From NCBI GenBank assembly GCA_905215625.1, contig CAJMQQ010000005.1:10023-74022 (forward strand): 64,000 nt of DNA, given 5' to 3'. The stretch's first letter is position 1, and the number at the start of each line of letters is the position of its first letter. The DNA comes from an uncultured bacterium. GTDB taxonomy: Bacteria > Bacillota > Clostridia > Lachnospirales > Lachnospiraceae. The notes under the pieces are model-generated. The model was not told the origin of the DNA and searched no databases. It was given only the letters and a program-made list of their open reading frames with translations. Both the position numbers and the translations under genes were made by a program. This document shows, piece after piece, positions 8,638-17,031 of this stretch.

Positions 8638-9834
8638 ATGAAAACAATTACACGATCAAAGTATTTGGATAGAATCATTGAATTAAATGGAACTCCTGAT
8701 ATTAAGATTATCACTGGTATTCGCCGTTCGGGTAAATCTAAGCTGATGCAGGCATATATTGAGTATTTGAAAAGCAATTTTGAAAATATCAATATTATTT
8801 TTATTGATTTTATGGATTTGGCTTTTGAGAAAGTAAAAGAGTATCATAATCTCCATGCATATGTGGAAGAACGATATGAAGCTGGGAAAACAAATTATCT
8901 CTTTGTAGATGAAGTTCAGATGTGCCCAAAATTTGAACTGGCGATTAACAGTCTTTATTCCAAAGGAAAATATGATATCTATATAACGGGTTCCAATGCT
9001 TTCCTGCTAAGTGCAGATCTGGCAACCCTGTTTACGGGACGATATATTGAAATCCATGTATTTCCCTTTAGCTTTCAGGAATATTGTTTGTATTATGAAG
9101 ACATAAAAGATAAGGATAAACTTTTTGATGATTATTCTGTCAAAGGCGGTTTGGCGGGTTCTTATGTTTATAGGACGGAAAAGGATAGAACAAATTATAT
9201 TAAGGAAGTTTATGAAACAATCGTTACCAGAGATCTTGTGCAGAAGTACAATTTGCCGGATACATTGGTTTTACAACGCCTAAGCGAGTTTTTGATGGAT
9301 AATATCAGTAATCTGACTTCCCCTAATAGGGTCAGTCAGCTGCTGACAGCAAATGAAACAGCAACGAACCATGTCACAGTTGGCAGATATATCAAGTATC
9401 TGTGCAATGCTTTCGTCTTTTATGATATTAAGCGTTATGACATTCGTGGAAAGAAATACCTTGAAAGCTCCGAGAAGTTCTATTTGTGCGATCCAGGTAT
9501 TCGTTATGCTGTTCTTGGTACTAGAAATATAGATTACGGCAGAGTATATGAGAACATTGTTTGTGTGGAGCTGCTTCGTCGGGGATACGATGTCTATATT
9601 GGAAAGCTCTATCAAAAGGAAGTTGACTTTGTCGCTCAAAAGGGCAGTGAGAAAATTTATATTCAGGTAAGTGATAATATTTCCGGACAGGAAACCTTTG
9701 AACGAGAATGTGCTCCGTTGTTTCAAATCAGGGATGCTTACCCGAAGATGATTATTGCCAGAACGAAGCATCCGAAATATAGTTATGAGGGTATTGAAAT
9801 CTGCGATATTGCGGATTGGCTGTTGCAGGAATAA
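8638..9834 (+). CDS. AAA ATPase with DUF4143 domain
   Basis: This 398-residue protein is of the AAA_14/DUF4143 type, common in bacteria and archaea and without a firmly established function. It has Walker A GIRRSGKSKLM (about residues 26-36), Walker B YLFVDEVQ (about 84-91), a sensor-like YITGSNAFLLS, and a C-terminal DUF4143 part containing a restriction-fold-like stretch (YENIVCVELLRRGYDVYIG, then EVDFVAQKG). I chose ATG 8638; an upstream in-frame TTG at 8620 has no better ribosome site. The gene is markedly more AT-rich than its neighbours, suggesting acquisition by transfer. It stands alone. Confidence 0.85.
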   Translation: MKTITRSKYLDRIIELNGTPDIKIITGIRRSGKSKLMQAYIEYLKSNFENINIIFIDFMDLAFEKVKEYHNLHAYVEERYEAGKTNYLFVDEVQMCPKFELAINSLYSKGKYDIYITGSNAFLLSADLATLFTGRYIEIHVFPFSFQEYCLYYEDIKDKDKLFDDYSVKGGLAGSYVYRTEKDRTNYIKEVYETIVTRDLVQKYNLPDTLVLQRLSEFLMDNISNLTSPNRVSQLLTANETATNHVTVGRYIKYLCNAFVFYDIKRYDIRGKKYLESSEKFYLCDPGIRYAVLGTRNIDYGRVYENIVCVELLRRGYDVYIGKLYQKEVDFVAQKGSEKIYIQVSDNISGQETFERECAPLFQIRDAYPKMIIARTKHPKYSYEGIEICDIADWLLQE

Positions 9835-9902
9835 ATAAAACAATGTAAAAAAGATAAAGATTAATTGCAGCAGGGATTTGAATAGCCGGAGGTACTCCAT
9901 AT

Positions 9903-10294
9903 ATGAATGAAAGAAAACCAAGGAAACCAGTCTATATGTTTTTTGATAACGAAGAGAAGAATTGTTGGAACAGGAAGATTATCCAGAACAAGAGTATGTT
10001 TTCCTTGAAGATATTTGGAATGAAGTAAAATTTGTATTGGTAATGAAAGCAAAAGAGATTTTGGAAGACCCTGAGAAAAGAGCAATTTTTTTAGCAAGGG
10101 TAAATAGTTTTTGGATAAACAATCTTGTGCCTGCTGGAAATAAAATTGCTAAAGCGACTAAGTTTGTAAGGGATGTAGGTTATGCTGTCTGGAAAAATGA
10201 GCAACCTAAAGCTTTAAGACTTCTGAAAGAGAGTAAAAAGGAAGAAATATCCTCCTTAAAAAAAATAGTAGTTTCTCTGGCCGGAATATGGTAG
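9903..10294 (+). pseudogene. Small hypothetical gene broken by a -1 frameshift
   Basis: A GGAGG at 9888-9892 sits 10 bases before ATG 9903, which opens a frame reading MNERKPRKPVYMFFDNEEK. At about 9957-9962 the frame must shift to continue as LLEQEDYPEQEYVFLEDIW and on to the stop at 10294. One missing base in the AAGAATTG stretch explains it (AAGAAATTG would restore the frame). The restored product would have about 130 residues, acidic at the start, with no transmembrane segment and no domain I recognise. It is AT-rich like the preceding ATPase gene. Either a real inactivating deletion or a sequencing error in an A run. Confidence 0.6.
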
Positions 10295-10367
10295 AATAGA
10301 GAGAAATACGAAAGACGAACAGCCTGCTTTCGAGGATTAGTGAACATGGAAAGGAGCAAATTTTAAA

Positions 10368-11573
10368 ATGCAGAAAGAAGGAAAAATGTTTTTATATACG
10401 CTTGTAGATTCCGTAGACGCCGTTATGGCCAGTATGTGCCGCAGCTTTGGAATCGAAAAGGGACGTAGAACTAATCGGCTGGAACTGAAAAATGGTGATA
10501 TTACCATGTCAGTTACCGTAATGTGCACCGATATGGGGGAGGGCGCCCAGGAGCGTATTGTAGAGCAGACCGGACAGTTGTGCGACAGCATTTATGCGGT
10601 TAAAACAGAGAACACAGACATTAAGATTAATCTGCTGCATCAGATCAGAAGAACCAGAGGAATCGCTTTGATTGAGTATAGTTTCCCAGAAGAAGGAGCA
10701 GAGGAAAATCAGAAACTGATTGAAACGACCTTCTTTGGAATGCTGGGACGCCTTCAGGCAGTTATGTGGATTCCAGAGCAGGAAGGCATTTACTGCAGCG
10801 CAAATGGAAGAAAAGCGTTGCTTCTTTCATTTGACGGAGAGACAGAGATGGAAGAGTTTATGCCTTATCCGGGAAGACCAATGGTACCAGCAGACAGTAT
10901 TCATCCAGGACAGATCAAGAGAAGAGACCAGAGCTGGCAGGTTCTTAGGGAAAAGAGTATTTACGTTCCGATTAACTATCCATTTTTAGAGTCTGGACTT
11001 CATACTCAGATCCGCACTCCGCAGGAGATTGCAGAGCGTGCTGCAGCTCTTTTGATGGTATCGTTATATTCCGAGTGTATGCTCAGTGAAAATCAGACCA
11101 GAGATCAGGCATTTGATTTTATTAAAGATTTAATGGATGAGATGGGAAAAAATGTATTTTCTCCAAATGAGAAAAAATATTTAAAGAGCCGTTCTCCAAG
11201 AAAGTCCAGACAAATTGAATTTTCCTGGCAGTATGAGTGTCTGGCAGTCATGGAATGGGCTTTGGGACTGACTCCGGATCTGGCATTCCCGAATAAGACC
11301 TGTGACGTGTCTAAGGCAGTAGAACTGTTAAAAGACTGCCACAGCATTGAGGATATTGTAAAGATTTCAAATCCAAGAAGCAAAAAGGAATTATTAGATG
11401 CCTGCGACTTAATATTCTGCCTGGATTGGGCTTGTACAGATGCCAGAATCCACAAACTTCCTATGCCTGCAGGAATGGATGGAAGCGTTGTTATGGAACG
11501 CCACAAAGCATTGAACTGGCTGATTAACGCCGACAATGCTGCAGACTGGGATGATGTAAAAACCAATACCTGA
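10368..11573 (+). CDS. DUF4272 domain-containing protein
   Basis: This 401-residue protein has no signal peptide. The second half matches the DUF4272 pattern: EIAERAAALLMVSLYSECML (about 223-242), then YECLAVMEWALGLTP (about 285-299), and a C-terminal LDWACTDAR / VVMERHKALNWLI region (about 350-390). The biochemical function of the family is not known. AAAGGAG at 10350-10356 precedes ATG 10368. It is monocistronic: a convergent terminator follows and the upstream neighbour is a decayed gene. Confidence 0.8.
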   Translation: MQKEGKMFLYTLVDSVDAVMASMCRSFGIEKGRRTNRLELKNGDITMSVTVMCTDMGEGAQERIVEQTGQLCDSIYAVKTENTDIKINLLHQIRRTRGIALIEYSFPEEGAEENQKLIETTFFGMLGRLQAVMWIPEQEGIYCSANGRKALLLSFDGETEMEEFMPYPGRPMVPADSIHPGQIKRRDQSWQVLREKSIYVPINYPFLESGLHTQIRTPQEIAERAAALLMVSLYSECMLSENQTRDQAFDFIKDLMDEMGKNVFSPNEKKYLKSRSPRKSRQIEFSWQYECLAVMEWALGLTPDLAFPNKTCDVSKAVELLKDCHSIEDIVKISNPRSKKELLDACDLIFCLDWACTDARIHKLPMPAGMDGSVVMERHKALNWLINADNAADWDDVKTNT

Positions 11574-11612
11574 TAAAAAACAGAGGGAATAGCTCGTTTG
11601 AGCCGTTCCCTC
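11574..11612 (-). terminator. Convergent terminator between the DUF4272 and MATE genes
   Basis: GAGGGAA and TTCCCTC form the outer stem (11583-11589 with 11606-11612), with an inner GCTC/GAGC stem. The A run at 11575-11580 gives a T tract when read on the minus strand, so it terminates the MATE gene well and may slow plus-strand transcription too. Confidence 0.8.
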
Positions 11613-11628
11613 ATTGTATGAAAGCGGT

Positions 11629-12960
11629 TTATTTTCCAACAACCCATTTACAGTTCTTTTTGTAGTAAACATATCCCAGAAGGTCAGCCAGAAACCATCC
11701 GATTGGAATGGCGATCCAGATGCCGATGACGCCGAATGTACCAGCGGTTGCATAGGCTAAAGCTACTCTGGTTCCAAGAGAAACAATGGTCAGAACCAGA
11801 GACATTCCAGGTTTTTTAACGGCCCGATAAAAGCCGTAAAGAAGGAATAAAAATCCAATTCCAATATAAAAGCTGCCTTCTACCCGGAGATACTGGATAC
11901 CGACTGCCAGCACTTCGGTCTCATGTGGCTGAACGAAAATCAGCATCAGTTGTCTGGCAAATATACATACCAGAGCAGAGACGGAAAGACAGAATATGGT
12001 AACAGTGAGAAGGGCTTTCTTAATGCCTTCCTGAATGCGCCCATACTCTCCTGCACCGTAATTTTGTGCTGTAAAAGTGGAAAATGCATTGCCAAAATCC
12101 TGGACTGGCATATAGGCAAAGGAGTCGATTTTGACAGCAGCTGCAAAAGCAGCCATAACTGCAGTGCCAAAGCTGTTGACCAGTCCCTGGACCATTAAAA
12201 TACCAAAATTCATTACTGACTGCTGCAGGCAGGTCAGGATAGAAAGCTGGGAGATTTCTTTTAAAATAGAGCTGTCCCAGCGCATATGAATCCGTTTTAT
12301 ATGAAATATAGGGCATTTAAAGATGGTGTAAAGGGCAATGCCGATGCCGGAGATGTACTGGGCGATTACTGTTGCAAGGGCTGCACCTCCGACTCCCATA
12401 CGGAAGGTAATGACAAACAAAAGATCCAGAGCAATATTGACAATGGTGGACACTACCAAAAATAGCAGCGGAACCATAGAATTTCCAATGGAACGGAGCA
12501 GGGCAGTAAAGTAGTTATATAAGAAAACAGCCGCCAGTCCCCAGAAAATAATCCATAAGTATTGCCGCATCATTTCATGGATTTCCACAGGAATATTTAA
12601 AAATACAAGAAGAAAATCCATTCCGGCAAAGACCAGTATATTGATAAGAATGGTAATTGCAGCGATGAAAAGAAACGATAAAAAGGTTCCGGTTTTTAAA
12701 CGGCCCTCCTCCTTTTTTCCAAAACAGATGGAGACAAAAACACCATTTCCCATACTCAGTCCAAGAAGAATGGACGTTAAAAAGGTCATCAGCGTATAGG
12801 CAGATCCAACTGCCGCCAGAGCATCTTTTCCTAAAAATTTCCCGACAATAAAAGTATCAGTAATGTTATAAAATTGCTGCAGAAGATTACCAGCCATCAT
12901 GGGCAGGGCAAACAAAAGAATGGTTTTGGTAATGTTTCCGCGTGTGAGATTTTGATTCAT
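11629..12960 (-). CDS. MATE family efflux transporter
   Basis: This polytopic membrane protein of about 443 residues has twelve hydrophobic segments in two similar halves, and starts with the typical MATE N-terminus TRGNITKTILLFALPMM and LLQQFYNITDTFIVGKFLG. Such proteins export cationic drugs or metabolites using a Na+ or H+ gradient; the substrate cannot be read from sequence. I chose ATG 12958-12960 (minus strand) because an AAGGAAG lies about 9 bases upstream; an extension to 12993 lacks one. It is single and convergent to the DUF4272 gene. Two further MATE genes occur in this window. Confidence 0.92.
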   Translation of the reverse strand: MNQNLTRGNITKTILLFALPMMAGNLLQQFYNITDTFIVGKFLGKDALAAVGSAYTLMTFLTSILLGLSMGNGVFVSICFGKKEEGRLKTGTFLSFLFIAAITILINILVFAGMDFLLVFLNIPVEIHEMMRQYLWIIFWGLAAVFLYNYFTALLRSIGNSMVPLLFLVVSTIVNIALDLLFVITFRMGVGGAALATVIAQYISGIGIALYTIFKCPIFHIKRIHMRWDSSILKEISQLSILTCLQQSVMNFGILMVQGLVNSFGTAVMAAFAAAVKIDSFAYMPVQDFGNAFSTFTAQNYGAGEYGRIQEGIKKALLTVTIFCLSVSALVCIFARQLMLIFVQPHETEVLAVGIQYLRVEGSFYIGIGFLFLLYGFYRAVKKPGMSLVLTIVSLGTRVALAYATAGTFGVIGIWIAIPIGWFLADLLGYVYYKKNCKWVVGK

Positions 12961-13043
12961 GGGTACGTACTTCCTTATCAATGATGGGTTCATAGTATTG
13001 TAACATAAAAAACAGAAATTAGCCAGGCAGGAAAATAAGATAG

Positions 13044-13071
13044 TTGCGGGCTTTTAAAAAGATGATAAAAT
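13044..13071 (+). promoter_or_regulatory. Possible promoter of the amidohydrolase gene
   Basis: TTGCGG (13044-13049), a 16-bp spacer and TAAAAT (13066-13071) lie 46 bp before the ATG. It is a moderate match to the vegetative consensus. Confidence 0.4.
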
Positions 13072-13116
13072 AGAAGACAGAGTTAGAATAAGATGTAAAA
13101 AGGAGAAAATTTTTAT

Positions 13117-14514
13117 ATGACAAATGAAGCCAAAGGAATCTGCACATCTGTCCGGACAGTAGAAGAATACAGAGCGACTCTGGAAGGTCTGGCAAAAGAA
13201 ATCTGGGAATATCCAGAAAGCGGTTTTAAAGAAAAAATTGCCTGTGAAAAAACTGCAAAGGTCTTAGAAGACGCTGGATTTTTAGTAGAAGTCGGAGTAG
13301 GAGGAGTGCCTACTGCCATCCGGGCAGAGTGGGGATCCGGCCATCCGGTTATTGGATTTTTAGGAGAATACGACGCGCTTCCAGGACTTAGCCAGAAGGT
13401 AAGCGGACAGAAAGAACCGGTTATGGAAGGAGCCTGCGGTCATGGATGCGGCCATAACCTGCTGGGGGCTGCTGCAGCAGGAGGAGCCATTGGAATGAAG
13501 GCAGAATTGGAAGAAAAAGGGCTGCCAGGAACGGTTGTCTTTTATGGCTGTCCTGGAGAAGAACTGCTGTGTGGAAAATCATTTATGGCGAGAGAAGGCT
13601 GCTTTTTTGAGCTGGATCTGGCGTTGACCTGGCATCCAGGATCGATTAATCAGGCCAATATCTCTCTTATGAGCGCTTGCAGCAGTGTAAAATTCCATTA
13701 TACAGGGGTAACATCTCATGCCGCAAATGATCCGTGGAACGGACGCAGTGCATTAGATGCAGTCCAGCTGTTAAATATGGCGGCAGAATTTATGAGAGAA
13801 CACGTAAGCCCCCAGGTGCGTCTGCATTATGCGATCTTAAATGGCGGCGGAGCGCCGAATATTGTGCCGGATAAGTCAGGGGTCTGGTACTATGTCAGGG
13901 CATTAGACAGAAAAGTAGTAGAAGAAGTATACAGCCGTCTGGTAAAGGCAGCAGAAGGCGCAGCCATGATGACGGAAACGAAACTGGAAATCGAATATAT
14001 GGGCGGATGTTATCCAATGGTCGGAAATGAAGTGTTAGCTGGTGTGATGAGAGAGACCATGGAAGAAATTGGGCAGGAGCCGTGGACAGAAGAAGAAATC
14101 GAGTGGGCCAGAGCCATGAATGAGCCGGTAGAGGTCCAAAGGCAGAATGTGGTAAAAAAGCTGAAACTAGATCCGGACACCCAGTTATTTACGGGAATTG
14201 CGCCGGTACAAGAAGGGATTGTTTATGCTTCCACAGACGTAGGAGATGTTGCCCATATTGTCCCGACTGCAATGTCAAACTTTGCGACGACAAGCCTTGG
14301 AGCACCTGGACACAGCTGGCAGATTACTTCTGCATCAGGAGGTTCCATTGGGTTAAAAGGCATGATTTATGCAGCAAAAACGTTGGCAGCAGCAGGTGTG
14401 CGCCTGGCAGAAGATCCAGATTTGCGGGCAAAAGCAAAAGCGGAATTTGATGAAATGATGAATGGGGAAACTTATGTCTGCCCAATTCCAAAAGACATGA
14501 AATTACCGCAGTAA
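13117..14514 (+). CDS. M20-family amidohydrolase, AbgB-like (p-aminobenzoyl-glutamate hydrolase subunit B type)
   Basis: This 465-residue metallopeptidase-like amidohydrolase shows its metal ligands in the M20D pattern: GACGHGCGHNLLGAAA (about 107-122), PGEE (about 148-151) and LTWHPG (about 172-177), then a lid/dimerisation domain beginning SVKFHYTGVTSHAA. AbgB with AbgA cleaves p-aminobenzoyl-glutamate; here no abgA or abgT neighbour exists, so the substrate may be another acyl-amino acid. AAAGGAG at 13099-13105 precedes the ATG. It is a single-gene unit, convergent to the CcdA-TlpA fusion. Confidence 0.85.
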   Translation: MTNEAKGICTSVRTVEEYRATLEGLAKEIWEYPESGFKEKIACEKTAKVLEDAGFLVEVGVGGVPTAIRAEWGSGHPVIGFLGEYDALPGLSQKVSGQKEPVMEGACGHGCGHNLLGAAAAGGAIGMKAELEEKGLPGTVVFYGCPGEELLCGKSFMAREGCFFELDLALTWHPGSINQANISLMSACSSVKFHYTGVTSHAANDPWNGRSALDAVQLLNMAAEFMREHVSPQVRLHYAILNGGGAPNIVPDKSGVWYYVRALDRKVVEEVYSRLVKAAEGAAMMTETKLEIEYMGGCYPMVGNEVLAGVMRETMEEIGQEPWTEEEIEWARAMNEPVEVQRQNVVKKLKLDPDTQLFTGIAPVQEGIVYASTDVGDVAHIVPTAMSNFATTSLGAPGHSWQITSASGGSIGLKGMIYAAKTLAAAGVRLAEDPDLRAKAKAEFDEMMNGETYVCPIPKDMKLPQ

Positions 14515-14546
14515 CTTTAAAAAAAAGGAACTCAATCTTATAAGAG

Positions 14547-14576
14547 TTGGAGCCGGACTGTTATGTCCGGCTCCAA
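14547..14576. terminator. Hairpin between convergent genes
   Basis: A perfect 12-bp inverted repeat TTGGAGCCGGAC / GTCCGGCTCCAA has a 6-nt loop (TGTTAT). It sits between the stops of the amidohydrolase and the CcdA-TlpA gene. Neither side carries an immediate long T tract, so it may be a bidirectional but imperfect terminator. Confidence 0.65.
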
Positions 14577-14599
14577 ATACTTCCCATAAAAATTCTATT

Positions 14600-15922
14600 T
14601 TATTCGTTTGATCCGCTGTTCATGGTCTGTTCGACAATATCATCCATAATCTGACGATTCAGTGCTCCTGGCACATATCCAAAGATCTTTCCATCGGCAG
14701 TAATCATAAATGTGGTAGGAAAGGAGCGGATGCCGAACTGATAGAACCAGAGTCCGGTTTCATCCATTAATACCGGAAACGTGTAGCCGTTTTCTTCCAG
14801 AAAGGCGGTAATATGCGCAATGTCTCCTTCTTTTCCAGAATTGGGGGCGGCCATTCCAAGAACGATCAGATCCTCTGTATTTTCTCCCCAGTCTTCATAT
14901 AAAGCCTGGATATCCGGCATTTCGGACTGACAAGGCGGGCACCAGGTCGCCCAGAAGTTCAAAAATATGGTTTTTCCCTTGTAGTCGGAAAAAGAGTGGG
15001 TATTGCCATACTGATCCGTCAGGGTAACATCTGGTACATCAGGAAGCTCCTGCGTCTGGGCAGAAGAATCGTCTGGAGCCGGTGTTTCAGACGAAGCACC
15101 ATGGTCGGCAGGGACACTGTTATCATCAGGGATACTGCTGTCAGCAGGAGCACTCTCACCAGAAATAACAGTTTCGTTGGTTTGAGGCGCGGCAGGAGGG
15201 CCTGCAAGATCTGCGCTGATTCCGCCAAGCCATCCCGTAAGCATGAGAAAACCCATAAGAATCATCAGAATACCGCCGATTTTTGTGGTATAAGCGACCA
15301 CGTTCCGGTTCTTTTTGAAAAAATCTAAAAGTCTGGCAGTAAATAATCCGACCAGAAGAAATGGAATACAAAAACCAGCTGCGTAAACCCCGATTAACAG
15401 AAAAGCTGCAGCAGTGTTTCCAGAGTTGGTAGCCATTAATAAAACAGTCGCTAAGGCGGGACCGACGCATGGCGTCCAGGAAAAACTAAAGGTAAATCCT
15501 AAAAGCAGGGCAGAAAGAGGGCCATGTCCTAATTTCTCAAATGGGAGAGAAACCCGCTTCTCCGAAGATAGAAAACGGAACCGGAATACCCCTAACTGAA
15601 ACAGGCCGAAAAGGATAATCAGAAGGCCGCCGATTCTGGAAATCCATACCTGATAGTCAGAAAAGAAATGCCCCAGCGCATTTGCACCCATGCCTAAGAG
15701 GAAGAAGGTAAAGCTGATTCCAATTACAAAAAACAACGTATTAAACAGCACTTTTCCCTGACGGTAATGGGTTTCCCCATTTTCGTCTACCGTTTTGGCG
15801 CCTAATGAAAGATAGCCAAGGTATAGGGGAAGAAGGGGAAGAACGCAGGGGGATAAAAAGCTGATGAGTCCCTGAAGAAATACCGTCAGAGCAGAAATAT
15901 TTGTCTCAATTTGAAAACCCAT
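14600..15922 (-). CDS. CcdA-TlpA fusion: membrane thiol reductant carrier with extracytoplasmic thioredoxin domain
   Basis: This 440-residue protein has two parts. Residues 1 to about 235 are CcdA/DsbD-like with six or more membrane segments and the conserved LSPCVLPLLPLYLGYL (about 23-38) and SWTPCVGPAL (about 147-156), whose cysteines carry electrons across the membrane. A Ser/Pro/Asp/Ala-rich linker (about 250-295) leads to a TlpA/ResA-like thioredoxin domain with FWATWCPPC (about 324-332). Thus donor and acceptor of reducing equivalents are one chain. The role is probably reduction of surface-protein disulfides or peroxides in an anaerobe; no cytochrome c genes are nearby. Confidence 0.9.
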   Translation of the reverse strand: MGFQIETNISALTVFLQGLISFLSPCVLPLLPLYLGYLSLGAKTVDENGETHYRQGKVLFNTLFFVIGISFTFFLLGMGANALGHFFSDYQVWISRIGGLLIILFGLFQLGVFRFRFLSSEKRVSLPFEKLGHGPLSALLLGFTFSFSWTPCVGPALATVLLMATNSGNTAAAFLLIGVYAAGFCIPFLLVGLFTARLLDFFKKNRNVVAYTTKIGGILMILMGFLMLTGWLGGISADLAGPPAAPQTNETVISGESAPADSSIPDDNSVPADHGASSETPAPDDSSAQTQELPDVPDVTLTDQYGNTHSFSDYKGKTIFLNFWATWCPPCQSEMPDIQALYEDWGENTEDLIVLGMAAPNSGKEGDIAHITAFLEENGYTFPVLMDETGLWFYQFGIRSFPTTFMITADGKIFGYVPGALNRQIMDDIVEQTMNSGSNE

Positions 15923-16035
15923 AAAAAATCCTTTCTATTTGATGAATCTATTTGATTAAAATAGTTGATTTACTCTATCATAAATCAGGAGAAAAGTCTA
16001 TTTTTTTCTTGGAAACGGAAATTTTTCAAATACGT

Positions 16036-16064
16036 TTGACTATGGAAAATGGACGATTTATAAT
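16036..16064 (+). promoter_or_regulatory. Vegetative promoter of the alpha/beta hydrolase gene
   Basis: TTGACT (16036-16041), exactly 17 bp, and a perfect TATAAT (16059-16064). The start codon follows at 16105, after AAAGGAGG at 16090-16097. The predicted RNA begins near 16071, leaving a leader of about 35 nt. Confidence 0.8.
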
Positions 16065-16104
16065 AAAGAAAAACGGGGGTTTTTATCAAAAAGGAGGTTA
16101 CATT

Positions 16105-16908
16105 ATGGGAGAAATGATTACTTCATTTGACGGCATGAAACTGTATTTAAACAAAGAAGTTCCAGAAAACCGGAAGGCTGTAGCAGTTATTGTGCATGGT
16201 TTGTGCGAACACCAGGGTAGGTACGATTATCTGGCAGGACTGTTCCATGATGCCGGAATCGGAACCTACCGGTTCGACCATCGGGGACATGGCAGATCTG
16301 AGGGAGAGAGGACGTACTATTCCGATTTTAACGAGCTGTTAGATGATACCAATGTGGTCGTAGATATGGCCATTGCAGAAAATCCGGATGTACCGGTATT
16401 TTTGCTGGGACACAGCATGGGCGGCTTTACAGTTTCCCTATATGGAGTCAAATATCCGGATAAAAAGCTGAAAGGAATCATTACCAGCGGCGCGCTGACC
16501 CATGACAACGGCAATTTAATCAGGAGCGTAGAAAAGGGATTGGATCCTCATACGAAACTTCCAAACCAGCTGGGCGCAGGCGTATGCTCAGTCGCAGAAG
16601 TTGTGGACTGGTATGGAAAAGATCCATATAATACCCAGACGTTTACCACTGGATTATGTTATGCAATCTGTGATGGACTGGAGTGGTTCAAAGAAAAAGA
16701 AGCTGGATTTGCCTATCCGGTACTGATGCTTCATGGAGAGAAAGACGGTCTGGTAAGCGTGGAAGACACCTATCAGTTCTTTAAGACCGCGGCATCGGAA
16801 GACAAACAGATGAAGATTTACGGCGGTCTTTTCCATGAAATTTTTAATGAATACTGTAGGGACGAAGTCATTGGAGACGCAGTCTGCTGGATGAAGCAGA
16901 GAATTTAA
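16105..16908 (+). CDS. Alpha/beta hydrolase, monoacylglycerol-lipase type
   Basis: This serine hydrolase has 267 residues. The nucleophile elbow GHSMGG and the preceding FDHRGHGRSEG (about 50-60) are characteristic of lysophospholipase/monoglyceride lipase-like enzymes; MLHGEKDGLV supplies the acid and FHEIFNE the histidine. It has no signal peptide, so it acts in the cytoplasm. The start is fixed by AAAGGAGGTTAC just upstream and by the promoter at 16036-16064, which lies inside a longer upstream open frame and rules out an earlier start. It is divergent from the CcdA-TlpA gene. Confidence 0.88.
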   Translation: MGEMITSFDGMKLYLNKEVPENRKAVAVIVHGLCEHQGRYDYLAGLFHDAGIGTYRFDHRGHGRSEGERTYYSDFNELLDDTNVVVDMAIAENPDVPVFLLGHSMGGFTVSLYGVKYPDKKLKGIITSGALTHDNGNLIRSVEKGLDPHTKLPNQLGAGVCSVAEVVDWYGKDPYNTQTFTTGLCYAICDGLEWFKEKEAGFAYPVLMLHGEKDGLVSVEDTYQFFKTAASEDKQMKIYGGLFHEIFNEYCRDEVIGDAVCWMKQRI

Positions 16909-16916
16909 AATTGTAT

Positions 16917-16945
16917 AAAGGGGGGTGGATACACTCCCTTTTGTT
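16917..16945 (+). terminator. Probable terminator after the hydrolase gene
   Basis: AAAGGGGG pairs with CTCCCTTT (16917-16924 with 16934-16941, one G-U pair), followed by TTGTTAT. It is short, with a weak T tract. Confidence 0.5.
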
Positions 16946-16967
16946 ATATTGATCTTCCATACAGATA

Positions 16968-16995
16968 TTGACTAAAATCCCCCTTATGCTATAGT
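16968..16995 (+). promoter_or_regulatory. Promoter of the c-di-GMP gene pair
   Basis: TTGACT (16968-16973), 16-bp spacer, TATAGT (16990-16995). The EAL gene starts at 17032, so the leader would be about 30 nt. Confidence 0.7.
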
Positions 16996-17031
16996 AAAAG
17001 AAAGAGTTTTGCAAAACAAAACAGCGGGAAA

